The notes beneath the pieces were generated by a model, which made no database searches, was not told the DNA's origin, and saw only the letters and a list, made by a program, of their open reading frames with translations. A DNA stretch of 57,626 nucleotides from Acrocarpospora catenulata (GTDB lineage: Bacteria; Actinomycetota; Actinomycetes; Streptosporangiales; Streptosporangiaceae), in NCBI RefSeq assembly GCF_018476525.1, contig NZ_JAHCST010000058.1, forward strand, positions 1 through 57,626. Direction: 5' to 3'. Of the stretch, positions 17,039-25,697 are shown one piece after another. The position numbers and the translations under genes are program-made. Numbering within the stretch: position 1 is the first letter of the stretch; every line of letters begins with the position of its first letter.

Positions 17039-18394
17039 ATGGGACGAACATTGGTCGAGCGCACGGATGAGTCTCCACGCGGATCGCGTTTGGGGGCCGG
17101 CATCGGCGCTGGGACGCCGGACCTCACCATCGGTGTGGTGGGGCCCCATGACCTCGTCGAGCGGGTGATGCTCATGGGCCACGCGGCGGCGCCGGTGCCG
17201 TGCCGCCTGGTGGCCGCTGCCTATCGCGACGAACAGGAGGCCTCGGACAAAGTAACGAGACTAGGCGGAGTGGACGCATGCCTCTTCGCCAGCCCGATTC
17301 CCTACGAACTGGCCCGGCGATCCGGCGTGCTCACCATGCCGGCCACCCACGTGCAGCTCGGCGGCGCCGCGCTGACGGCGGCACTGGCCCGGGCCGCGCT
17401 CGACGATCGGATCGATCCACGGCGGGTCAGCGTGGACGTGCTGAGCCGGGCCGAGGTCGACGAGGCCTACGCCGACCTCGGGTTATCCACCGCCGAGGTG
17501 CACAGCAGGGACGAACCGGGAGCCACCGGTACCATCGCCGCGTTCCATGAGCGGCTGGTCCGGCAGGGCGCGACCACCGGGGCGCTCACCTGCATCCCGG
17601 GGGTGGCCGACCGGCTCACGGCGGCCGGTGTCCCGGCGATCAGGATCCGGCCGACCTCGGCCGCGGTCCGGACCGCCCTGCACACCGCCGCGCTGCTCGG
17701 CGCGCACCACCGGCTGGAGGAGTCGCAGCTCACCGTCATCCTGGTGGAGGTGCCGACGCTTCGTGAGCCGGTACGGCGAGCGGCGCCCCGCTACTGGCGG
17801 GACGAGTTGCGCCTGTCGCTGCACCGGCTGCTGGTGCAGGAGGCCAACCGGATCAACGCCAGCGTCTGGCCGATCGACGACCACAGCTACCTGGTGGTGG
17901 CCACCCGGGGGTCGATCGCCGGAGCCACCGACGGCTTCCGGGTGCTCCCGTTCGCCGCGCGCATCCGGGACGAGCTGGGCCTGGCCGTGGAGGTCGGGGT
18001 CGGCATGGGCCGGACCACGCACGACGCGGAGACCCATGCCCGGGCGGCGCTGGCCAGAACCCAGGCGGGCAAGGCGGCCCAGGGCTTCGCGGTGGACCGG
18101 GAGGGCCGGGCACTGGTCCCTCCCCCCCGGATGCCTCCGCAGTCGGCGGGCCCGGTCAAGCCCAAAGGTGTGGAGGTGCTCGCCCGGCTGGCCGCCAAGC
18201 TGGAGGGCGGGGACACGGTGGTGGACGCGGAGGGGGCCGGGAAGATGCTCGGCGTCACCCCGCGTACGGCACGGCGGTTGTTGCGCACGCTGGTCGACGA
18301 GGGACTCGCGTGGCCGCTTCCGCCGAACCGCACTCCGCAGCCCGGCCGTCCCCGGCAGCTGTATCGGCTGATAGTTGAGAAGTTAAACCGTTAG
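17039..18394 (+). CDS. Three-part transcriptional regulator (sensor, degenerate GGDEF-like, HTH)
   Basis: A 451-aa soluble protein. Residues 28-225 (TIGVVGPHDLVERVML, then ALTCIPGVADRLTAAGVPAIRIRPTSAAVRTAL) look like a PrpR_N-type sensory domain. Residues about 230-360 (LTVILVEVP, WPIDDHSYLVVATRG, VEVGVGMGRTTHDAETHARAAL) have the layout of a GGDEF/cyclase-like fold, but the GGDEF active-site motif is absent. Residues about 385-451 are an HTH (KMLGVTPRTARRLLRTLVDEGLAW). I infer a ligand-sensing DNA-binding regulator; ligand and targets are unknown. A strong terminator follows. Confidence 0.65.
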   Translation: MGRTLVERTDESPRGSRLGAGIGAGTPDLTIGVVGPHDLVERVMLMGHAAAPVPCRLVAAAYRDEQEASDKVTRLGGVDACLFASPIPYELARRSGVLTMPATHVQLGGAALTAALARAALDDRIDPRRVSVDVLSRAEVDEAYADLGLSTAEVHSRDEPGATGTIAAFHERLVRQGATTGALTCIPGVADRLTAAGVPAIRIRPTSAAVRTALHTAALLGAHHRLEESQLTVILVEVPTLREPVRRAAPRYWRDELRLSLHRLLVQEANRINASVWPIDDHSYLVVATRGSIAGATDGFRVLPFAARIRDELGLAVEVGVGMGRTTHDAETHARAALARTQAGKAAQGFAVDREGRALVPPPRMPPQSAGPVKPKGVEVLARLAAKLEGGDTVVDAEGAGKMLGVTPRTARRLLRTLVDEGLAWPLPPNRTPQPGRPRQLYRLIVEKLNR

Positions 18395-18403
18395 GTCCAC
18401 TTT

Positions 18404-18442
18404 GGCCGGTTGAACGCCTCGTGGGGAGGTGTTCAACCGGCC
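18404..18442 (+). terminator. 17-bp stem terminator
   Basis: GGCCGGTTGAACGCCTC pairs with GAGGTGTTCAACCGGCC, with one wobble pair, over a 5-nt loop, 9 bases after the regulator stop. Confidence 0.85.
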
Positions 18443-18490
18443 GAGGGGGATTTGTCCACCCCTGACGTTAAGAATGTCAGTGTGGGTCGC

Positions 18491-18496
18491 TACCGT
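18491..18496 (+). promoter_or_regulatory. -10 box TACCGT of the EamA gene
   Basis: TACCGT ends 8 nt before the ATG at 18505, with TTAAGA 17 nt upstream as a possible -35. An AGGA is also present, so leadered translation from an upstream start is possible. Confidence 0.45.
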
Positions 18497-18504
18497 CAGG
18501 ACTC

Positions 18505-19437
18505 ATGCGGGATAACGGTCATGACATCCGGGTCTGGGTCGCGCTGGCGATCGTCTACGTCGTCTGGGGGTCGACCTATCTCGGCATCGCCGTGATGATC
18601 GAGACCATGCCGCCGATGATCGGCAGCGGCCTGCGGTTCGTCACCGCCGCGCTGATCCTGGGCATCTTCCTGCTGGTGCGCCGGGGGGCGGCGCCGTACC
18701 GGATGACCCGGCGCGAGGTGGGCGGCGCCGCGCTGGTCGGGGTGCTGCTGCTGACCGGCGGGAACGGCATGGTGGCGGTGGCCGAGCAGCACATCTCGAC
18801 CGGTCTGGCCGCGCTGCTGGTGGCCTCCACGCCGCTCTGGCTGGTGGTGCTCCGCACGATCGGCAGGGACCGGCCGCACCTGCTCACCCTCACCGGCGTG
18901 CTGATCGGGTTCGTGGGAGTGGCCATCCTGTCGGTCGGCGGCGGCACCTCGGGCGGCGACAGCATCGTCGGGGTCATGGTGATCCTGTTCGGCTCGGTCT
19001 CCTGGGCGACCGGGTCCTACCTGGCCGGGCGCATCCCGATGCCGAAGGACCCGTTCGCGGCCAGCACGGTGGAGATGACGGTGGGCGGGGCCGGGCTGCT
19101 GCTGGTGGGGCCGGTCTTCGGGGAGCATCTGGCCGTCGCCGAGGTCTCCACCCGCTCCTGGCTGGGCCTCGGCTACCTGGTGCTGGTCGGCTCCCTGGTG
19201 GGGTTCACCTCCTACGCCTGGCTGCTCGGCAACGCGCCGATCTCGCTGGTGTCCACCTACGCGTACGTGAACCCGGTGGTGGCCGTGATCCTCGGCGTGC
19301 TGGTGCTGAACGAGGCGGTGACCGTGCCGATGATGGCGGCAGGCCTGGTGATCGTGGCCGGGGTCGCCCTGGTGGTGTCCACCGAGCGGCGACCCTCGCT
19401 CGCCAAGCCGCTCACCGCGCCGCTCACGAAGACCTGA
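18505..19437 (+). CDS. EamA-family (DMT) transporter
   Basis: A 310-aa inner-membrane protein with about ten transmembrane helices and the EamA signature near each half: [27 protein letters not shown] at 15-41 and [14 protein letters not shown] at about 165. Family members export amino acids, nucleobases and other metabolites by the drug/metabolite transporter mechanism. The substrate cannot be deduced from sequence. It converges with the aminotransferase gene, the two 3' ends overlapping by 14 nt. Confidence 0.88.
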   Translation: MRDNGHDIRVWVALAIVYVVWGSTYLGIAVMIETMPPMIGSGLRFVTAALILGIFLLVRRGAAPYRMTRREVGGAALVGVLLLTGGNGMVAVAEQHISTGLAALLVASTPLWLVVLRTIGRDRPHLLTLTGVLIGFVGVAILSVGGGTSGGDSIVGVMVILFGSVSWATGSYLAGRIPMPKDPFAASTVEMTVGGAGLLLVGPVFGEHLAVAEVSTRSWLGLGYLVLVGSLVGFTSYAWLLGNAPISLVSTYAYVNPVVAVILGVLVLNEAVTVPMMAAGLVIVAGVALVVSTERRPSLAKPLTAPLTKT

Positions 19438-20485
19438 ACTCCCGCGCCGCCGTCAGGAAGGCGTCGTTGGCCTCCCGGTCGCCGATGGAGATCCGGGCGC
19501 CCTCGGCGCCGTACGGCCGCACCGCGACCCCGGCGGCGGCGCACGCGGCGGCGAAGGCCGGGGTCCGCTCACCCAGCCGGAGCCAGACGAAGTTGGCCTC
19601 CGAGGACGGCACCGTCCAGCCCTGCGCCAGCAGTTCGGCGCGCACCCTGGTCCGCTCGGCCACCACGGCCGAGACCCGGGCCAGCAGCTCGTCCTCGGCG
19701 CGCAGCGAGGCCACCGCGGCGGCCTGGGCCAGGTGGTTGACGGCGAACGGCACCATGGCCTTGCGCACCGTCGCCGCCACCGGCTCATGCCCGATCAGGT
19801 AGCCCACCCGCAGGCCGGCCAGCCCGTACGCCTTGGAGAAGGTGCGCAGCACCGCCACGTTCGGCCGGTCCCGGTAGAACTCCAGCCCGTCCGGCACGTC
19901 GGCGTCCCGCACGTACTCCCGGTACGCCTCGTCCAGGATCACCAGCACCCGCTCGGGCACCCGGTCCAGGAACCGCTTGAGCTCGCCGGAGCGGTTGGCG
20001 GTGCCGGTCGGGTTGTTCGGGTTGCAGACCAGGATCATGCGGGTGGCCGGGGTGATCGCGTTGGCCATCGCCTCCAGGTCGTGGGTCTCCTCGACCAGCG
20101 GGACCTGGACCGAGACGACCCCGGCCAGGTCGGCCAGCAGCGGGTACGCCTCGAAGGAGCGCCAGGCGTAGACGACCTCGGCGCCGGGCTCGCCCACGGT
20201 CGCGAACAGCTGCTGAGCCACGGTGACCGAGCCGGCGCCCAGCGCCACGTGCTCGGCGGGCACGACGTACCGCTCGGCGAGGGCCGCCACCAGCTCGGTG
20301 GCGCCCGGGTCGGGGTAGCGGTTGATCTGGGTGGCCGCCTCCGCGATCGCCCGCACCACGCTGGGCAGCGGGGCGTCGGGGGCCTCGTTGGAGGAGAGCT
20401 TGTACGAGCGACCGTCAGGCGCGATCACCGCCCGGCCGGGCTGGTAGCCCGCCATGGTGTCGAAGACGGCCCGGAACTGCGGCAT
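19424..20485 (-). CDS. HisC-type PLP aminotransferase
   Basis: A 353-aa fold-type I aminotransferase. It has [15 protein letters not shown] and [12 protein letters not shown] at the N-terminus, CNPNNPTGT near 160, LDEAYREYV near 192, the PLP lysine in [16 protein letters not shown] near 218, and a C-terminal [19 protein letters not shown]. The family includes histidinol-phosphate and aromatic aminotransferases. With no other his gene nearby, an aromatic aminotransferase or a second HisC is as likely as the biosynthetic enzyme. The ATG at 20485 has AGGGGGA upstream; an ATG at 20518 would add 11 residues. Confidence 0.88.
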   Translation of the reverse strand: MPQFRAVFDTMAGYQPGRAVIAPDGRSYKLSSNEAPDAPLPSVVRAIAEAATQINRYPDPGATELVAALAERYVVPAEHVALGAGSVTVAQQLFATVGEPGAEVVYAWRSFEAYPLLADLAGVVSVQVPLVEETHDLEAMANAITPATRMILVCNPNNPTGTANRSGELKRFLDRVPERVLVILDEAYREYVRDADVPDGLEFYRDRPNVAVLRTFSKAYGLAGLRVGYLIGHEPVAATVRKAMVPFAVNHLAQAAAVASLRAEDELLARVSAVVAERTRVRAELLAQGWTVPSSEANFVWLRLGERTPAFAAACAAAGVAVRPYGAEGARISIGDREANDAFLTAAREFRSS

Positions 20486-20642
20486 GGCGTCCCCCTGGGA
20501 ATGCGGCTTTGTGCCCATTCACCATAGTGGCTGCGTCCCGGCCCCCGCGCGAGGGCCGGGACGCACCGCTCACCGCCACGATCGCCGAGGCGACCAGGGG
20601 CGCGCCGAGAAGCGCGGCGCTCTTGCGGGTGGCCATTCTCAT
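20415..20642 (-). CDS. Possible small secreted protein overlapping the aminotransferase start
   Basis: A GGAGG lies 5 bases before an ATG at 20642. The first 28 residues ([27 protein letters not shown]) are a clear signal-peptide shape: basic, hydrophobic, small residues. The following residues are basic and without recognisable domain, and the last 70 bases overlap the aminotransferase gene in another frame. It may be a small secreted peptide, a frame-broken remnant, or a leader peptide coupling translation to the aminotransferase. It is divergent from the CHAP hydrolase across a long inverted repeat. Confidence 0.4.
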   Translation of the reverse strand: MRMATRKSAALLGAPLVASAIVAVSGASRPSRGGRDAATMVNGHKAAFPGGRHAAVPGRLRHHGGLPARPGGDRA

Positions 20643-20695
20643 TGGAACCTCCACAGGTCGTTTCCGCTGACGTGGAGCAAGCGTCCGCGGCCAGG

Positions 20696-20757
20696 CTCCA
20701 GATCCGCTCCAGCGCGGCTGGGAACGCGCTTACAGCGGCTCTGGAGCGGATCTGGAG
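20696..20757. repeat. Long inverted repeat between divergent genes
   Basis: CTCCAGATCCGCTCCAG (20696-20712) and its exact complement (20741-20757) form 17-bp arms. Allowing two mismatches the arms extend to 25 nt (20696-20720 and 20733-20757) with only 12 nt between. It lies 54 bases from the small secreted ORF start and 60 from the CHAP gene start. It could be a large RNA hairpin in the CHAP leader or a DNA operator. Confidence 0.75.
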
Positions 20758-20816
20758 GAGGCGGGGGGAGAGTCGTGACCATCCCCGAGCGGCACCCCCT
20801 GAAGGGAACGACTCCG

Positions 20817-21758
20817 ATGAACCTCAGAAAACTGATGAGCGGCGCGCTGGCCGCCTTCGCCCTGGCGGCCGGCCTGATCACGATCTCCTCCACGCCCGCG
20901 TCCGCGGCGACCCGGGCGAGCATCGTCTCGATCGCCCAGGCCGAGCTGAACAACGCCTCGCGCAACCACGGCGCGGGCCCGATCGGGCAGTGGGGCGTGT
21001 GCAACTTCTACACCGGCTACTTCCGTACCTGGAAGCCCGCCACCGCGTCCTGCCCCACCACGGACGGGGTGCGCTGGCGGGAGAGCGACTGGTGCGCCGA
21101 CTTCGCCAAGTACGTCTGGCTGCAGGCCGGCGTGACCCACGCCAACATCCCCGAGGGCAGCGGCGGTCCGCTGACCGGCAACGCCTCCTCGTTCAAGGGC
21201 TACGGCACCACGTACGGCACCTGGCACGCCAGAACCAGCGGCTACACCCCGCAACCCGGTGACGCGGTGGTCTTCGACTGGGGCGGTGACGGCGTCATCG
21301 ACCACGTCGGCATCGTCACCTCGGCCAACAGCTCGACCGTCTACACGATCGAGGGCAACGCCGGCAGCTCGAGCCGGACCCTGGCCAACAGCTACAGCCG
21401 CTCCTACACCTCCATCGTCGGCTACTCCGAGCCCCTCGGGGTGACCGGTGGCAGCACCACCCCGCCGCCGCCCCCGCCGAACACCAAGTACTGGGTGGAC
21501 ACCTTCGCCGCCGCCCCCGGCTACTCCAGCCCCGGCGGCATCCGAACCGGCACCCTGAACGCCGGCACCAACTACGTCTTCTGCAAGGTCTGGGGCCCGA
21601 ACGTGCAGGTCGGCAGCGACTACAACCACTGGTGGCTCAAGACCGACCTGGACAGCGGCAGCCCCTGGCAGAACCAGTACGTCTCGGCCTACTACCTGAG
21701 CCGCTGGGGGAACGACGTCGCCAAGGACAACAGCGGGGTGGTCATCCCGGACTGCTGA
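20817..21758 (+). CDS. Secreted CHAP-domain peptidoglycan hydrolase
   Basis: A 313-aa exported enzyme: signal peptide at 1-31 (hydrophobic core GALAAFALAAGLI, cleavage after SAA). The CHAP (NlpC/P60-like) domain has catalytic Cys in DWCADFAKYVWLQAG near 97 and His in DHVGIVTS near 162. A Pro-rich linker (TTPPPPPPN, near 222) precedes a C-terminal domain of about 85 residues with two Cys (NYVFCKVWG and IPDC), of the kind attached to actinomycete cell-wall hydrolases. It probably cleaves peptide or amide bonds in peptidoglycan. AAGGGA precedes the ATG. A neighbouring VanX-like dipeptidase suggests shared wall turnover. Confidence 0.88.
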   Translation: MNLRKLMSGALAAFALAAGLITISSTPASAATRASIVSIAQAELNNASRNHGAGPIGQWGVCNFYTGYFRTWKPATASCPTTDGVRWRESDWCADFAKYVWLQAGVTHANIPEGSGGPLTGNASSFKGYGTTYGTWHARTSGYTPQPGDAVVFDWGGDGVIDHVGIVTSANSSTVYTIEGNAGSSSRTLANSYSRSYTSIVGYSEPLGVTGGSTTPPPPPPNTKYWVDTFAAAPGYSSPGGIRTGTLNAGTNYVFCKVWGPNVQVGSDYNHWWLKTDLDSGSPWQNQYVSAYYLSRWGNDVAKDNSGVVIPDC

Positions 21759-21774
21759 ACCCCAAGCACCCACC

Positions 21775-21811
21775 GCCGGTGGGCGTCGGTCGCCGACGCC
21801 CACCGGCTTTG
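21775..21811 (+). terminator. Perfect 15-bp hairpin after the CHAP gene
   Basis: CCGGTGGGCGTCGG and CCGACGCCCACCGG, extended by one G-C pair, flank a TCG loop and are followed by TTTG. It lies 30 bases before the next start codon. Confidence 0.85.
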
Positions 21812-21841
21812 TCGGCGTTCACGCGCCAGAAAGAGAGACAC

Positions 21842-22495
21842 ATGAGTGAGATCATCCTGATGTCCGACCCGCGGGTCGCGGCCGTGCCGGTCGAGGACTG
21901 CGGGGAACCCCTGGTCGACCTGCGGGACGTCCCGGGCCTGCGGATCGACCATCGGCTGGCCGACCCGGCCGACGCGTACGTCCGGCTCAGGGAGGGCGTC
22001 GCCGCCCGCCTGGACCGGGCCGGCGGCCGGCTCCCCGCTGGCCTGCGGTTACTGGTGGTGGAGGGCTACCGGCCGCTGTCCCTGCAGACCCACTACTTCG
22101 AGGAGTACGCCGCCGAGCTGCGCGCCGCCAACCCCGGCTGGTCGGCCGAGCACCTGTACCGGCAGGCCAGCAGGTCGCTGGCGCCGCCCGCGATCGGGCC
22201 GCACGTCAGCGGGGGCGCGGTCGACCTCACCCTCTGCACCGAGGAGGGGGAGGAGCTCCCGATGGGCACCGAGGTGAACGCCAGCCCCGAGGAGAGCGAC
22301 GACGCCTGCTACACCGAGGCCCCCGGCCTTTCCCCCGAGGTCCGGTCCAACCGGGCCATCCTGGGCGAGGTGCTGGCGGGCGAGGGCCTGGTGAACTATC
22401 CGACCGAATGGTGGCACTGGTCGTACGGCGACCGGTACTGGGCGACGCTGACGGGGGCGTCCGCGGCCCGCTACCGGCCGCTGGAGTGGCCCTGA
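21842..22495 (+). CDS. VanX-like D-Ala-D-Ala dipeptidase (peptidase M15D)
   Basis: A 217-aa zinc dipeptidase. It has LLVVEGYRPLSLQTHYFEEY near 75 (arginine of the active site), the zinc motif SGGAVDLTL near 121 (in VanX SRHSRGSAVDLTL; the first His here lies in GPHVSGGAVD), and EWWHWSYGDRYWA near 193 with catalytic Glu and third zinc His. No signal peptide is seen, so it acts in the cytoplasm on D-Ala-D-Ala, in wall recycling or glycopeptide tolerance. No vanH or vanA partner is in the window, so the resistance role is only a possibility. The 3' end overlaps the convergent regulator by 25 nt. Confidence 0.87.
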   Translation: MSEIILMSDPRVAAVPVEDCGEPLVDLRDVPGLRIDHRLADPADAYVRLREGVAARLDRAGGRLPAGLRLLVVEGYRPLSLQTHYFEEYAAELRAANPGWSAEHLYRQASRSLAPPAIGPHVSGGAVDLTLCTEEGEELPMGTEVNASPEESDDACYTEAPGLSPEVRSNRAILGEVLAGEGLVNYPTEWWHWSYGDRYWATLTGASAARYRPLEWP

Positions 22496-25400
22496 TCCTC
22501 CTGGGCTTCTGCCAGTAGTTCGGTGTACTCGCGGGCTCCGTAGCGGCGGAAGACGGCGAGCGCGGCGTCCCGGGTGGCGGACGCCGTGGCCGGGTCGCCC
22601 TGCCGGTCCCGCAGCCGGGCCACGTCCCGGAGCGTACGGGCCCGGAACAGCGGCAGGTCGAGTTCCTCCCAGATCCGGATGGACCTCTCGAACGCCCGAT
22701 CCGCCCCGTCCAGATCGCCCTCGGCCAGCCGCAGCTCGCCCAGGGTGCGCAGGGTGAGCGCGGCCCCGAACCGGTCCGCCGACCGGCGGGAGACCGCCAG
22801 CGCCTCGGTCAGCTGCTCGGCCAGCCCATCGCGGCGCCCCAGCCGGATCCTGGTCTTGGCCAGCGCCTGCACGCAGAACGCGGCCAGCAGTTCGTCGCCC
22901 ACCTCGCGGAAGACGGCCAGCGCCTGGGCGGCCAGTTCCTCGGCCAGGTCCAGGTCCCCGCTCGCCCGGTGCAGCAGGGACAGGCTGCGCAGGGTGAGCG
23001 CCTCGCCCCGGCGGCTGCCCGCGCTCCGGTAGGCGGCCAGCGACTCCGCCAGGTCCTCGGCCGCGCCGGGGAAGTCGCCGACCTCCAGCCGTACCGAGCC
23101 GCGCAACCGGGTCACCTGGCCGATGGCCGCCTCGTCGCCCAGCGCCCGCGCGCTCTCCAGGGCCGCGTCCAGGTATGCCACCGCCTCGGCGAACCTGCCC
23201 TGCTCCCGGCAAGCCGCGCCGAGCGAGGCCAGCGCCGAGGTCTCGCCCGCTCCGTCGCCCACCTCGCGGAACACCTCCAGCGCCTGGACCAGGTGGGCGC
23301 GGGACTCGGCGAACAGGTCCTGGGCGAACTTGAGGTCGCCCAGCTCGGTCAGCAGCCGGGCCACCCCGTGCTTGTTCCCGGCCCGGCGGGCGGCGGCCAG
23401 CGCGGCCTCGTGCGTACGGGTCCACGCCTCCAGGCGGTTGTGCACCACGAACACCGAGCTGGACAGCGCGGAGGCGAGCTCGCCCGCCAGCTCGTCCAGG
23501 TCCATCGCGGCGGCCACCTCGACCCCCGTCACCAGCGCGTCCTGCTCGGCCTCGAACCAGGCCCTGGGGTCGGCCAGCACCTCCGCCACCCGCGCGGCGG
23601 AGACGGGCACCGCGTGCGGGTACGCCTCCCGGACCGCCACCCCGCCCGACGGGGCGGCCTGCGCGATCTCCCGGAGCAGCCAGAGCCACTGGCCGATCGC
23701 CCGCTCCACGGCGGCGGCCCGCTCGGCGGGGGTGTCCTCCGCCTCGGCCCGCTCCCTGGCGAAGATCCGGACCAGGTCGTGCAGCCGGTACCTGATCGCG
23801 CCCCCGCTGGGCACGGTGTGCTCCACCAGTTGGGCGTCGACCAGGCCCTCCAGCAGGGTCTCGGCCGCCTCAGGGGAGGTGCCGAGCAGCGCGGCCACGG
23901 ACTCGGCGCCGAAGCTGGGCAGGCCGAGCAGGCCGAGCAGGCGCAGCCCGCGCCGGGCGTCCCCGGGCAGCGCCCGGTAGCTGAGCTCGATCCCGGCCCG
24001 CACCTCCTGGTCCCCGACGGCCAGCTCGTCCAGCCGGCGCAGCTCGTTGGTGAGCCGCTCGGCCAGCAGGTCCAGCGGCCAGGCCCGGCGGGAGGTGAGC
24101 TTGGCCCCGGCGATCCTGATCGCCAGCGGCAGGTGGCCGCAGAGCGCCACGATGCGCCGGGCCGCCCCCGGCTCCCGGCCCACCCGTTCCGTGCCCACGA
24201 TCCTGGTCAGCAGCTCGACGCTCTCCGCCTCGCTGAGCACGGCCAGCTCGGTGAAGACCGCCCCCGCGAGACCGGCCAGCCGGTTCCGCGAGGTGATCAG
24301 CACGGCCGGGCCAGGGGTGCCGGGCAGCAGCGGCCGTACCTGGCGCTCGTCGGCGGCATCGTCCAGCAGGATCAGCACCCGCCGCCCGGCCAGCAGCGAC
24401 CGGTAGCGGGCGGCCCGCTCCTCCCGGCCGATGGGCAGGTTGACCGGGTCGGCGCCGAGCTCGCGGAGCAGCCGGGCGAGCACCTCGTCAGGGGAGGCGG
24501 GCGCGTCGCTCATGCCGCGCAGCTCGACGTGGATCTGACCGTCGGGGAACTCCCGGGCCAACCGGTGCCCGACGTGTCCGGCCAGCGCGGACTTGCCGCT
24601 GCCGCCCTGGCCGGAGACCACCGCCACCGGCACCGAGGAACTGCCCGCGCGCGGCACCAGCAGCTCGCCCAGCAGCTCCACCTCGTGGCCGCGCCCGGTG
24701 AAGTCGGGCGGCTCCGGCGGCAGCTGGGCCAGGCTGGGCAGGGTCTCCGGGACGTTTCTCGGGGCGGGTTTCGCGGCGGATCTGGGGGCGGGCGTGCCGG
24801 TCCAGCCCAGGGCCGCGTCATCGGCCCGCAGCACGGCCTCGTGGATGGCCCGCAGCTCCGGACCCGGCTCGATGCCGAGCTCGTCCACCAGCAGGTCCCG
24901 GCCGTGCCGGAACACGCCCAGCGCCTCGGCCTGCATGCCCAGCCGGTAGAGGGCGACCATCAGCTGGCCGCGCAGCCGCTCCCTGGTGGGATGCTCGCCG
25001 ACCAGTGAGCGCAGCTCGGCCACGATCTCGGCCTGGGCGTTCCTGGCCAGGTCGGCGGTGACCCGCTCCTCGACGGCCGACAGGCGCAGCTCCGCCAGCC
25101 GGTCGGCCTCGGCCCGCAGCGCGTCGCCGAGCCCGCCCAGCGCGTCCCCCCGCCAGAGCCGGAGCGCGGCGGCGAAGGCGGCGCCGGCGCCCTCGTGGTC
25201 GCCGTCGGCCGCGCGGCGGCGGCCCTCGGCCACCAGGGTGCGGAACTCCTCGGCGTCCAGCTCGCCGGGCCGTACCCGGACCAGGTAGCCGGGCGCCCGG
25301 GTCTCGATCACCTCGCCCCGGCCCGCCGCGAGCAGTTCCTTGCGCAGCGCTGAAACGTACGTCTGGACCAGCGACTGGGCGCTGCCCGGGGGCGCGGACG

Positions 25401-25551
25401 GCCAGAGCAGGTCGATCAGCCGCTCCACCGAGATCACCCGGCCCGGCTCCAGCAACAACGCGGCCAGCAACGTTCGTGGTTTCGGGCCGCCCAGCTGTAG
25501 TTCCCGCGCCCCGTCCCGGACCTCGACCGGCCCGAGTATTCGAAACTCCAC
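22471..25551 (-). CDS. AfsR/SARP-family regulator with NB-ARC and TPR
   Basis: A 1026-aa cytoplasmic regulator. Residues 1-95 are an OmpR-type winged helix (MEFRILGPVEVRDGARELQLGGPKPRTLLAALLL begins at 1). Residues 96-245 are the bacterial transcriptional activation domain. A STAND ATPase starts near 285 with the P-loop SGQGGSGKSALA near 319 and Walker B ILLDDAADE near 397. TPR repeats run from about 700 to 1000. Such proteins sense an unknown signal, hydrolyse NTP and activate secondary-metabolite genes. The GTG at 25551 has GGGGAG upstream. No biosynthetic cluster lies beside it, so the target is unknown. Confidence 0.93.
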   Translation of the reverse strand: MEFRILGPVEVRDGARELQLGGPKPRTLLAALLLEPGRVISVERLIDLLWPSAPPGSAQSLVQTYVSALRKELLAAGRGEVIETRAPGYLVRVRPGELDAEEFRTLVAEGRRRAADGDHEGAGAAFAAALRLWRGDALGGLGDALRAEADRLAELRLSAVEERVTADLARNAQAEIVAELRSLVGEHPTRERLRGQLMVALYRLGMQAEALGVFRHGRDLLVDELGIEPGPELRAIHEAVLRADDAALGWTGTPAPRSAAKPAPRNVPETLPSLAQLPPEPPDFTGRGHEVELLGELLVPRAGSSSVPVAVVSGQGGSGKSALAGHVGHRLAREFPDGQIHVELRGMSDAPASPDEVLARLLRELGADPVNLPIGREERAARYRSLLAGRRVLILLDDAADERQVRPLLPGTPGPAVLITSRNRLAGLAGAVFTELAVLSEAESVELLTRIVGTERVGREPGAARRIVALCGHLPLAIRIAGAKLTSRRAWPLDLLAERLTNELRRLDELAVGDQEVRAGIELSYRALPGDARRGLRLLGLLGLPSFGAESVAALLGTSPEAAETLLEGLVDAQLVEHTVPSGGAIRYRLHDLVRIFARERAEAEDTPAERAAAVERAIGQWLWLLREIAQAAPSGGVAVREAYPHAVPVSAARVAEVLADPRAWFEAEQDALVTGVEVAAAMDLDELAGELASALSSSVFVVHNRLEAWTRTHEAALAAARRAGNKHGVARLLTELGDLKFAQDLFAESRAHLVQALEVFREVGDGAGETSALASLGAACREQGRFAEAVAYLDAALESARALGDEAAIGQVTRLRGSVRLEVGDFPGAAEDLAESLAAYRSAGSRRGEALTLRSLSLLHRASGDLDLAEELAAQALAVFREVGDELLAAFCVQALAKTRIRLGRRDGLAEQLTEALAVSRRSADRFGAALTLRTLGELRLAEGDLDGADRAFERSIRIWEELDLPLFRARTLRDVARLRDRQGDPATASATRDAALAVFRRYGAREYTELLAEAQEDQGHSSGR

Positions 25552-25697
25552 CGTCGCTCCCCGCAGTCAGGACGTGGGACGAAGCGGAACAGGAAAAGGC
25601 GCTTAGATCAAACCTCACCTGGTCACGGGACCGCAAGATGTATCGCGAACGTGAGCAGGGCTACCGTGTGCGGTGATCACCATTAGGATGCGGCAGC
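25552..25697. promoter_or_regulatory. Divergent promoter region; -10 box TAGGAT at 25684-25689
   Basis: On the plus strand TAGGAT ends 8 nt before the deacetylase ATG at 25698, again the leaderless layout. Promoter elements for the minus-strand SARP gene are not clear. Confidence 0.5.

Noticed and set aside
21842-22495. Glycopeptide resistance cluster (vanHAX)
   Set aside because: Only the dipeptidase is present. No vanH, vanA, vanR or vanS homologue is seen.
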